This document shows positions 8,303 to 16,800 of a stretch of DNA of 54,370 nucleotides, in pieces. Position numbers and translations under genes: made by a program. Position 1 is the stretch's first letter, and each line of letters begins with the position of its first letter. The DNA is from Mastigocoleus testarum BC008. Its GTDB lineage: Bacteria > Cyanobacteriota > Cyanobacteriia > Cyanobacteriales > Nostocaceae. Under the pieces are notes generated by a model. It was not told the origin of the DNA. It saw only the letters and a list, made by a program, of their open reading frames with translations, and made no database searches. Location: assembly GCF_001456025.1 (NCBI RefSeq), contig NZ_LMTZ01000135.1, forward strand, positions 1 through 54,370, given 5' to 3'.

Positions 8303-8618
8303 TTCAACGGGAGATGTTAAATCTTAACCAGTAAGTAATAATTTATCCGGACTAAAGTTGTAACAGTTCTAGGATATCTATTGAGAATTATTCTTAAAAC
8401 TAAAAGAGTACTGAGTATATGTCCGCGATAAATCGCATCATTTAGGGGATTAATAGCTTAATTTCGGGTAATGTATGCACTTAAGGATTTGATACTACTA
8501 CTTTATATATACGCCAAGTGATTTTCGTTGCGTTGCTGGCGCGACTAAATTAAATAATTGTGACAATACTAAACAGTAACGCATCCGTACCTCGCAGATG
8601 AGCTGATAAAAATAAACG
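8303..8618. other. Leader between cobalamin riboswitch and cbiM; no gene
   Basis: 316 bp of probable transcribed leader. On the minus strand, directly after the aptamer, there is a segment gctcatctgcgaggtacg. Further on is a weak stem cgcca/tggcg (8512-8516 with 8537-8541), followed by an A/T run without a clear U-tract. I see no convincing intrinsic terminator, so the expression platform is not identified. Confidence 0.4.
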
Positions 8619-8808
8619 CAATTATCGGCGGGCATTCTGACTTACTCAATTTGAAATTACAATTTTTAAACTATGATTTTGAAACTATAATTTTGAAATT
8701 ACAGATTGTGAATTACAAATTTGAGATTACAGCTGCGGGACAGTGCCGGACTTACACCGAATACTTTCCCCCTTACGTCTGAAGGCTGCTCCCCTTCGGA
8801 ACCGATTG
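8619..8808 (-). promoter_or_regulatory. Cobalamin (B12) riboswitch upstream of cbiMNQO
   Basis: On the minus strand the conserved core reads GGTGTAAGTCCGGCACTGTC, then CCGCAGCTGTAA (8727-8759), and the 3' box is GTCAGAATGCC (8631-8641). These are the class-defining B12-box sequences. Outer strands 8802-8808 (caatcgg) and 8619-8628 (ccgataattg) can pair as P1 with a small bulge. Between the two core boxes lie 85 bp of AT-rich tandem repeats (8648-8732), listed separately. Adenosyl- or methylcobalamin binding would be expected to repress the cobalt transporter downstream. The switch mechanism (terminator or Shine-Dalgarno masking) is not visible. Confidence 0.93.
8648..8732. repeat. Six degenerate 14-15 bp tandem repeats inside the riboswitch
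   Basis: Plus-strand units begin at 8648, 8661, 8676, 8690, 8705 and 8719, with a consensus close to attttgaaattacag. The last unit ends in ttacag, which is the reverse complement of the conserved CTGTAA riboswitch box. The array therefore looks like an expansion of that part of the aptamer. Confidence 0.75.
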
Positions 8809-9197
8809 AAAAATTATACCACCAATATTTTAGTAGCTTAAGTTATTGGCAATTCAAATATCAACTTAGCGTAACGCAAGTCATCTCAGGAAGGCTGAAA
8901 CTCTACCATATTAAAACCGAAAAGTTACCGTATCATGTTTTGATAGCCTCGACTTTAATGTGACATAAAATACAACGAAATGCTCTATCAAGTTTGTATA
9001 TTAAAAGATACAAGAACTGAAAAGAAATATTGTTAGGCTCGATTGCACTCTGAAGTTTCAGAAAGGTTTACTGATTATCTTGTAGGAGTTTTAACTTAAT
9101 TCAGCGCAGCTGGTTGCGTTTGACTCCCACAACTATATTGTAATAACTTCGGGAGTAATGCTGATTACTTAAAATAATTAATTTCTATTGTTACAAA
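8809..9197. other. Gap between riboswitch and the 460-aa gene; promoters expected
   Basis: 389 bp. It should hold the minus-strand promoter of the cbi transcript and the plus-strand promoter of the next gene. I see no repeat, hairpin or small gene that I can defend. Confidence 0.35.
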
Positions 9198-10580
9198 GTG
9201 TGGAAAACCGTGAAAAAACAATTATTAAAAAATGAGCAGCAAAATGACGAACTTTCTTGCGATCTACAAGCAAAAGTCGAACAAGTTTCTAATATTGCTG
9301 AGAATGAAACTATAGACAGCAAAACACAAGAAAAGATTCAAAGTTTGCTAATTCAAATTAAAACTGGTCTACAGCAGCAAGAGTTAAATATTGAAATGCA
9401 AAGAGAACTTGCTCGATTGCTGAGTTTGATGTCTCGCTTAGATTACCGTAGTCCTCAACAAGTCGATATTTTAGATTTAGCTATCTCTGTTCTCCTAGAA
9501 AAAAAAGAAGATACGACTAAAAGTCTTAAAAATTCAAATTTACTAAATAAAGCATCAAGTAAACATTCTCGGAACCTAGTTTTTATTCAAGAAGCACGAC
9601 GACAAATAGCGCTTCAGTCGCGAGAGTATCCCAATCCTTTGAGCGCTATTATTAAAGGTAATGGAGGTGCTTACAATCGAATGATTTCTGGCTTAAGTTG
9701 GTTTTTTATGATATTTGTAGTTTCTCCCTTTCTCGGAGTTGGGTTGATATTTACTATTTCAAATATTTTTAGTGCTAGAGAAATTGTTGAAAAAGAAAAT
9801 ATTGAACAACTTCAGAAAAACTTGGATTATAAACGGGAGGAACTCGAAAGAACGAATGAAATTAACAATGCTTTTAGATCCCGGCTCACTAAAGTTGATG
9901 ATGAGTTAAAACCATTAGTGGCTGGTAGTAGTAACGAACAAGATGGTCAGACTAATACACTTAAGACGCTCCAAAATGAAATTGAACAAGAATTAAAATC
10001 TGCTACAAAAAAAGAAAGAGGATTAAATTTCTCCACTAAGATTAATCCCGTGGTTCTGAATCAAGATGCTAAAAGCTCAGCAAATCAAAATCCAAACAAT
10101 AAGGATGCTTCAGGGGAATTAGATCGATCCGATGGAGTAAGTGAATTAATTTTATTCACAGATTGGTTTGTTAAACAGGATTTATTCTTTATATCTCTAG
10201 CTATATCAATGGGTGCTTTGGGAAGCGCAGTCAGCGTCATTGTACGTGCTAATAAATTTATTGAACAATCTAAGGAAGGACAAGTAGACTTATTTTTTAC
10301 GGGATTTTTCCGTCCAATTGTTGGAATGTCTTTTGCTATTTTCGCGGTAGCATTGATCGAATCTGGTATCTTTTTTGGTATCTCCAGTACCTCTGACAAT
10401 ATGAACCGCGACAAAATGACAAATACCGAAAATAGAAACGGCATTAATCGAACAGTTTATTTTTATATGGCTATAGCATTCATCACTGGATTTAGTGAAA
10501 GACTAGCAGAAGACGTAGTTTTGCGAGCTGAAGAAACTTTAGGAGGCTTTCCTTCAGCTTCAAAAAAATCAGATGAATAA
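9198..10580 (+). CDS. Unknown membrane protein with central coiled coil
   Basis: 460 aa from a GTG at 9198; a second GTG four codons on is possible. I do not recognise a named family. The layout is a polar helical N-terminal region (1-160, rich in E, Q, K and L), a membrane helix (about 166-188), a charged coiled coil plus low-complexity stretch (about 190-310), two or three membrane helices (about 328-348, 373-395 and 420-436) and a conserved-looking end GFSERLAEDVVLRAEETLGG. The coiled coil probably sits on the opposite side of the membrane from the C-terminus, or between paired helices. A scaffold or stress-linked membrane protein is conceivable, but nothing proves it. The gene stands alone and converges with the capA-like gene. 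Confidence 0.8.
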   Translation: MWKTVKKQLLKNEQQNDELSCDLQAKVEQVSNIAENETIDSKTQEKIQSLLIQIKTGLQQQELNIEMQRELARLLSLMSRLDYRSPQQVDILDLAISVLLEKKEDTTKSLKNSNLLNKASSKHSRNLVFIQEARRQIALQSREYPNPLSAIIKGNGGAYNRMISGLSWFFMIFVVSPFLGVGLIFTISNIFSAREIVEKENIEQLQKNLDYKREELERTNEINNAFRSRLTKVDDELKPLVAGSSNEQDGQTNTLKTLQNEIEQELKSATKKERGLNFSTKINPVVLNQDAKSSANQNPNNKDASGELDRSDGVSELILFTDWFVKQDLFFISLAISMGALGSAVSVIVRANKFIEQSKEGQVDLFFTGFFRPIVGMSFAIFAVALIESGIFFGISSTSDNMNRDKMTNTENRNGINRTVYFYMAIAFITGFSERLAEDVVLRAEETLGGFPSASKKSDE

Positions 10581-10632
10581 CTGATAATTTCAAATTATAT
10601 GAAGCTCATAGCTCATAGTAGTGTAAAGAGGG

Positions 10633-11955
10633 TTAATATTTGCTTTCACAGCCACCAAGTTTACTAAAATATTGATCTATATTAACGAAGTTCTTTCGCG
10701 AAAGGAATCTTGCGGCGTGATTTTTTGCGCTTTTGGTGTTAACTGTGAGACGATGTACGCCACGGGAGTAGGTCATTTCCATTGGTACGACACCGACACC
10801 ACTAACCCGTGCTTTTTCCGATCCATGTTGGCTAAGATTTACAATCAACAGCATAGCATTGCGCCAGTTTTTGGAAGCCCTTTCCGCTCTGGTAATAAAG
10901 TTTCCTAGAGAATAATTCACCAAAACTTTTCTACCATCTTCAGTTGCAAGCATTTGCCAAGGCTGAATTACATGGGGATGTGTGCCGATAATAGCAGTAG
11001 CACCGGCATTTGCCATTGCTTGCGCCATCTGTTTTTGTTCTTTTCGCGGTTTATTCTCATTCTCAATACCCCAGTGTGGCGTTACTATTATTGCATCTAT
11101 ATTTTTGCTACCTGCAAGAGCTTTAATTTCTTCTTCCAGGACCGGGTTAAGTTTGCTTGGATTCCAGGCTGCTTTAGAACCACAATAAAGAACTTGATTG
11201 TAGGGGTCACGACGTCCAGATTTATCAATAAAATTCGCATGGTGAGTGCAAGCAATCCAAGCTATCGTCATCCCATTAACCCGAGTTAGGGTATACCAGG
11301 GAACATTTTTGAAATCTGTATTTTTGGTACCTGTGTAGCTAATATCTCTATCTCGTAGAGCTTCGATAGTAAGATTTACACCTTTAGAACCGCGATCAAG
11401 GGAATGGTTGTTGGCGGTGGATAAAATGTCGATACCACTATCTTTGAGGTCATCTAAGATACTTGGAGGATAGTTAAAATTCGGCCATCCCGTATAGCCC
11501 ATACCTGTTGCTACAGTTCCTTCCAGGTTAGCGTAAGCAATATCAGCTTTTCTCAGATATGGGATTGCTTGAGACCAAATATTCTTGAAGCCTTGACTGT
11601 GACCTCGAGCTTGATTCTGCAAAACTTTGTGAGCGAGTACATCACCAACGGCTGCAATAGATACTTTCTTGATATCAGCCTTTGTAATTGATTTTAATTT
11701 GCATTCTTCTTCAAATTGTAATTTCGCACCCAATTTACTGATAGCAGTAATTTTAGGTTTATTGATTTTAAGCTCATCAATTTTAGATTTATTATTTTGC
11801 AGTTTAAATCCACCTAATTTAATTTCTGAAATTTGATTATGCTTTTTGATGATTTCAACCTTTTTATCTTGGCGATAGAATATAAAAATTATAATGATAG
11901 TTCCAATGTATATCCACAAAACTACTTTTAAAAATTTCTCTCTCAATCTATCCAT
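10633..11955 (-). CDS. CapA family protein (metallophosphoesterase-fold, poly-gamma-glutamate capsule type)
   Basis: 440 aa with an N-terminal membrane anchor (about 8-27), a basic linker, and a CapA domain from about residue 95. Family motifs are AAVGDVLAH, YANLEGTVATG, STANNHSLDRG, VTPHWGIENEN, IIGTHPHVIQPWQ and VNYSLGNFI, whose Asp, Asn and His residues form the metal site of the calcineurin-like fold. CapA of Bacillus takes part in poly-gamma-glutamate export, but most CapA-domain proteins have no proven reaction. There are no capB or capC neighbours, so capsule synthesis should not be assumed. It is probably anchored to the membrane with the catalytic domain outside. Confidence 0.88.
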   Translation of the reverse strand: MDRLREKFLKVVLWIYIGTIIIIFIFYRQDKKVEIIKKHNQISEIKLGGFKLQNNKSKIDELKINKPKITAISKLGAKLQFEEECKLKSITKADIKKVSIAAVGDVLAHKVLQNQARGHSQGFKNIWSQAIPYLRKADIAYANLEGTVATGMGYTGWPNFNYPPSILDDLKDSGIDILSTANNHSLDRGSKGVNLTIEALRDRDISYTGTKNTDFKNVPWYTLTRVNGMTIAWIACTHHANFIDKSGRRDPYNQVLYCGSKAAWNPSKLNPVLEEEIKALAGSKNIDAIIVTPHWGIENENKPRKEQKQMAQAMANAGATAIIGTHPHVIQPWQMLATEDGRKVLVNYSLGNFITRAERASKNWRNAMLLIVNLSQHGSEKARVSGVGVVPMEMTYSRGVHRLTVNTKSAKNHAARFLSRKNFVNIDQYFSKLGGCESKY

Positions 11956-12146
11956 ATATAAATAACAGTAACTAATTTAACAGGAGAAAATAACTATAAT
12001 TGGTTTAGCAGTCAAATATAATTTATACAAGCTCTTGGTCAATAGCAATGCTTCTTTGCTCTAAATTGCTGTAATTAATCTAAAATGTAAGAAAAATAAA
12101 ATATAAGAAAAATTTAAGCGGTAAACTAATAACTGTAAGCAACTCC

Positions 12147-12890
12147 ATGAACGCAATGAAGCCACCTGAGCAATTAATAGAGATGTGGTTAGAAGACGGA
12201 GAGCGTGTAAAAGAAAACTATGTAGGACTGATTTCCCAGGAGGGATTGGATTCAGCTAAAAGTCTGGGAGAAAGAAAAAAAAGCAGGAATTGGAGATTTT
12301 TCGATTGTCTATTTGAGCAAGTTTCGCTTTCTTCCAAAGATTCAATTCTTGATGTGGGTTGTGGTAAAGGCGAACTTATTGATTACTTTTCGCTGCGTTT
12401 TTCTGATGTTCGCGATTGCAATTATTTGGGGGTAGATGTTGTAACTGAATTTGTGAAGTTAGCGAAACAAAAATTTTCCTCAAGAAAGTTTGAAGAAAGA
12501 AAGTTTGAAGAAAGAAAGTTTGAAGAAAGAAAGTTTGAAGTTGTTAATTTTATCGACCCTTCGTTTTTCCCAGAGAAACAGTTCGATATTGTTATAGCTT
12601 TAGGAGTTCTGGTAACAAGAGTACGAAACTACGATCTTTTTGTCGAATACTTTGTCAAGAAAATGGTTAGGTGTACAAAAAAATACGTACTCTTTAATAT
12701 CATTTCTGATATCGATCTATCTTCTGGGAACTACTCAGACCCAAATACTGTTGGACATTCTACTGCTCTGAATAGGGAAATTTTACATTCATTTTTAGAT
12801 ACAATACCCAATTGTAATTATAGAACAATACCTTATAATATTTTCCCAGATGCAACTGACCTGTTTGTGCAAATTCAATTGGAAGCTTAA
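12147..12890 (+). CDS. Class I SAM-dependent methyltransferase with in-frame repeat insert
   Basis: 247 aa. Motif I ILDVGCGKGEL (67-77) and the acidic end of strand 2 (YLGVDVV) mark a Rossmann-fold S-adenosylmethionine site; FDIVIALGVLV is the motif II region. The methyl acceptor cannot be told. Residues about 113-132 consist of an RKFEE unit repeated in frame, produced by 3.7 copies of a 15-bp DNA repeat (12485-12540), lying between strand 2 and the next strand. It ends 2 nt before the SGNH hydrolase gene, so the two are almost certainly co-transcribed. Confidence 0.85.
   Translation: MNAMKPPEQLIEMWLEDGERVKENYVGLISQEGLDSAKSLGERKKSRNWRFFDCLFEQVSLSSKDSILDVGCGKGELIDYFSLRFSDVRDCNYLGVDVVTEFVKLAKQKFSSRKFEERKFEERKFEERKFEVVNFIDPSFFPEKQFDIVIALGVLVTRVRNYDLFVEYFVKKMVRCTKKYVLFNIISDIDLSSGNYSDPNTVGHSTALNREILHSFLDTIPNCNYRTIPYNIFPDATDLFVQIQLEA
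12485..12540 (+). repeat. 15-bp in-frame tandem repeat, 3.7 copies
   Basis: The unit aaagtttgaagaaag starts at 12485, 12500, 12515 and 12530 (the last copy has 11 nt). Copies are identical, so the expansion is recent or kept uniform. At five codons per unit it changes protein length without a frameshift. Confidence 0.92.
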
Positions 12891-12892
12891 AA

Positions 12893-13498
12893 ATGACAAC
12901 AGCAAAAGAAATCAGAATTTGCTTTGTTGGTGAATCCTTTGTCAATGGTGTAGGCGATCCAGAATGCTTGGGTTGGGCTGGTAGAATTTGTGTTAATGCA
13001 AATAAAAAAGGTCATGAAATCACTTACTATAATTTAGGAGTAAGACGAGAAACTAGTACAGAATTAAAGCAGCGTTGCTTGCCAGAAGTATCCTATCGTT
13101 TACCACAACAATATGATGGCAGAGTTGTATTTTGTTTTGGTGTAAACGATACAACAATAGAAAATGGAAAAACTCGCGTTGCAATTAAAGATTCTATCGC
13201 TAACACCCGAGAAATTCTCATAGAAACAAAAAAGTTATATCCTATTTTGATGCTGGGACCACTACCAATCGAAGATAAAGCACAAAATCAGAGGATTGCT
13301 AATTTATCCCAAAAATTTCAGCAAATTTGTTACGAACTGGATATACCCTATTTGGATACCTTCCCTACACTGATAAATTCTGATACATGGATAGATGAAA
13401 TAAAAAATTATGATGGCGCTCATCCAAGAGCCACGGGATATACTGAATTAGCAAAAATAGTTCAAAATTGGGAAGCCTGGTTGAATTGGTTTGAGTGA
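12893..13498 (+). CDS. SGNH/GDSL-type hydrolase
   Basis: 201 aa serine hydrolase of the SGNH fold (esterase, lipase or carbohydrate-deacetylase type). The four block residues are all visible: S15 in the variant block I GES (FVGESF), G49 in block II (NLGV), N85 in GVND, and the D174/H177 pair in DGAHP. There is no signal peptide, so it is probably cytosolic. It starts 2 nt after the methyltransferase stop, implying a two-gene operon. The pair may modify and demodify one small molecule or sugar; that is inference from spacing only. Confidence 0.88.
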   Translation: MTTAKEIRICFVGESFVNGVGDPECLGWAGRICVNANKKGHEITYYNLGVRRETSTELKQRCLPEVSYRLPQQYDGRVVFCFGVNDTTIENGKTRVAIKDSIANTREILIETKKLYPILMLGPLPIEDKAQNQRIANLSQKFQQICYELDIPYLDTFPTLINSDTWIDEIKNYDGAHPRATGYTELAKIVQNWEAWLNWFE

Positions 13499-13555
13499 TA
13501 CTTTTGGAAAATGATAATGGGTAATGGGTAAATTTTCTCCTAGTCCCCATTCGCC

Positions 13556-13690
13556 AGAGGCTATGACTATAGCTGCGCTACCTATAGCTGCGCTACCTAC
13601 GGATCCGGAGCCGTCACCTGCGGATCTGCCGACGCAGCAGGCTCTATGCCACGTTCGCGCAGCGCCTTCTCAGCGGCGGCACACAGTGCT
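13556..13690. repeat. GC-rich interspersed repeat block
   Basis: A GC-rich island in AT-rich DNA. It carries the segment tatagctgcgctacct twice in tandem (from about 13568 and 13583), followed by acggatccg and further gcgcagcgcc-type palindromic pieces. The same pieces occur at 8252-8281 and 25960-25992. An apparent plus-strand reading frame through it has repeat composition and is not a gene. Confidence 0.65.
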
Positions 13691-13851
13691 ATCCCCAGTC
13701 CCCAATCATTATATTTTTTTAGTTAGTGATTTATTTTACATTTTCCCTTAATAAATTAACTTAATTCTATAAATTAATAACTTAGCTATCAGTAAAATTA
13801 CTGTACTGTAGTATTCAGCCACAAACCTATCATTTGGCAATCTAACCTCTC

Positions 13852-16800
13852 ATGTCTCCATCCATACCCAATCAGCAACCAACACTTTCCGAACAAGATA
13901 ACGAATTTTTTGTGGTGGGAATTGGTGCTTCTGCTGGAGGTCTGCGCCCTCTGGAAGAATTTTTCGGAAATATGCCTATGGATAGTGGCGCAGCATTTGT
14001 CGTGATTCAGCACCTATCACCAGATTTTAAAAGTCTGATGAAAGAATTACTGGGGCGAAAAACGCGCTTGGAAATATATCGGGTAGAAGATGGGATGGAA
14101 TTGAAGCCCAATTCTGTATATTTAATTCCTCCGGGCAAAAATTTAGTAATAGAAGGTAGATATTTACGTCTACAAAAGCAACACAGAAATCAGAATAAAC
14201 CAAATTTTCCCATCGATCTATTTTTTGAATCTTTAGGAAGGAATCATGCTGAAAGAGCTATTGGGGTGGTACTTTCGGGGACCGGAAGTGACGGTACTCA
14301 CGGTTTGCAGGCGATAAATGAAGCCGGTGGAGTTACAATGGTGCAGGATCCGGCTACTGCTGAGTTTGATGGCATGCCTGAAAGCGCGATCGCTACAGGG
14401 ACGATCGACCGGATTCTATCTCCAAAGGAATTAGCACAACTGATCTATCGCTTTGTCCAATCCCCAATGTTAGGACTGAATGATACAGTTTTTTCTGGCG
14501 ATCGCCAACAGTCAGTAACTTCAAATCTGGTGTTATCTTGGGATTCCCCCAAATTAGAAAAGATTATTCAAATTCTTGGGGAATACGAACAAGTTGATTT
14601 TTCTCATTACAAAATAAGTACCTTATCACGTCGCATCCATCGCCGTTGCTCACTCAATGGATTCAATAATCTCAATACTTATATTAAACATTTACAAGAA
14701 TCATCCCCAGAGCGAAAAACACTTTATCAAGATTTACTCATTAGCGTTACCCGTTTTTTCCGCGATCAACAAGTTTGGCAATTTCTGGAAAATAGTATCA
14801 TCCCTTCAATACTAGAAAATGTTAAGTCGGGAGAAGAACTGCGTTTTTGGGTAACTGCTTGTGCAACAGGGGAAGAAGCATACTCTTTGGCGATGTTACT
14901 TGATGAAGCTGTCACTGATTTAGGTAAATCGGTCAAAATCAAGATTTTTGCTACTGATATTGATCGAATAGCTTTAGAAAAAGCAGGTTTGGGTATTTAT
15001 CCGGAAACTCTTGCTAATGATATTAGTCAGGAGCGATTAGAAAGATATTTTGTTCGCAAAGAACAATCTTTTCAGGTAGCACGGCGTTTGCGAGAAATGC
15101 TGATTTTTGCTCCTAACGATTTAAGCAAAGATGCTTGCTTCACTCGCATGCAGTTAATTACCTGTCGTAATGTGCTGATTTATATGCAGCCCCAGTTGCA
15201 GCAGCACATACTGCGAAATCTCCATTTTTCTTTAGTACATAAGGGCTTTCTAGTTTTGGGAGAAGCAGAAACCGTTGGAGATTTTGAGGGTGAATTTGAG
15301 CAACTGCACAAAACCGGGAAAATTTATCAAAAACAACGGGATGTGCGTTTAAGTTTACCGATGAAAGGACTCGACAGAGTTAGCAAAATTTCCCAACAAC
15401 AATTAGGTGTGAAACAAGTCAATGTTTCTCTCAAAGAACGAATGCTCGAAGCAAGTTTAAACATGTTCTTGGGAGAGCAAAAATCTACCTGTATGCTGGT
15501 AAGTAAGAATAATCAAATGCTCCACCTATTTCAAGACTTAGCTAAAGTATTAGTCTTTCCTACTGGTAGTCCGACAGCAGATGTTACCAAGTTAGTTACT
15601 CCTTCGTTGCAATTACCCCTCAATACTGCACTACATCGAGCGATACGACAACAAGGTCCAGTTTTGTACACTGGAATTAAACTTAAAGAAGAAGATGAAG
15701 ATGAACCCCGTCAAATAAATTTAAAAGTTGCTTACCACCAAGCAAATAAAATGACGGCGGATTTTTTGATGGTGTTAATTGAAGAAGATGGGTTACCTGT
15801 ACCCGCACCAAAAAGTGATGAGTTTGAAGCCAGTAGCGAAGCTCAAGCGCGTTTGATGGAGATGGAGTATGAACTTCAAGAAACTCGCGAAAATCTCCAA
15901 GCAACGATTGAAGAATTAGAGACAATTAATGAGGAACAGCAAGCGACTAATGAGGAATTAATTGCTTCTAATGAAGAATTGCAAAGTACTAATGAGGAAT
16001 TGCATTCAGTTAACGAAGAACTTTACACTGTGAATGCAGAGTACCAAGCAAAAATTCAACAGTTAACCGAACTGAATAATGATGTAGAAAATTTGCTCCA
16101 GACTACGGAAATTGGCGTAATTTTCTTAGACAAAGACTTAAAAATCCGTAAATTTACTCAAGCTGCAACTATTGCGATCAGTATGATGACAACAGATGTT
16201 GGTCGTGCGTTGAGTGACCTTTCTTATAAAATTGACTGTCCGAATTTGCTCGAACTTCTCAATCAAGTAATTACTAGTAAGCAAGCTCGGGAAAAAGAGG
16301 TTCAGCTGTGCAATGATGATGGTACTTACATGCTCATGCGGATTCATCCCTATCGCCAAGAAGATGGAATTGTTGATGGTGTAGTAATAAGTTTTGTAGA
16401 TATTGGCGAACTCAAGAGAGCGCAAGAAGAAATCTACCAAGTTAATGAAGCGCTACAGGAGTCAGAGCATAAGCTACGTCAACTCAATCAAGAATTAGAA
16501 CAACGGGTTAAAGACCGTACCGTAGCATTGCAAACAACCAATGAAGAATTAACCCGAGAAATAAACGTCCGCAAACAGGTAGAAAATTCCTTGCGGGAAA
16601 ACAGACAAAATTTACACGAAAGTGAAGAACGTTTTCGAGCTACTTTTGAACAAGCAGCAGTCGGTATCGCCCAACTTGCACCGGATGGACGTTGGTTGCG
16701 AGTAAATCAGAGGCTTTGTGATATTGTTGGTTACTCCGAAGCAGAATTATTACGGTGCACTTTTCAAGATATTACCTATCCTGAAGATTTAGATGCGGAT

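Noticed and set aside
8721..8963. 80-codon plus-strand frame
   Set aside because: It runs through the reverse strand of the cobalamin riboswitch core, so its residues reflect RNA sequence rather than a protein.
10085..11289. Several 68-119-codon antisense frames across the coiled-coil and CapA genes
   Set aside because: They are shadows of genes with clear domain evidence on the other strand.
13524..13751. 75-codon plus-strand frame
   Set aside because: Composition (ALPIAALP and SPADLP repeats) comes from the GC-rich interspersed repeat.
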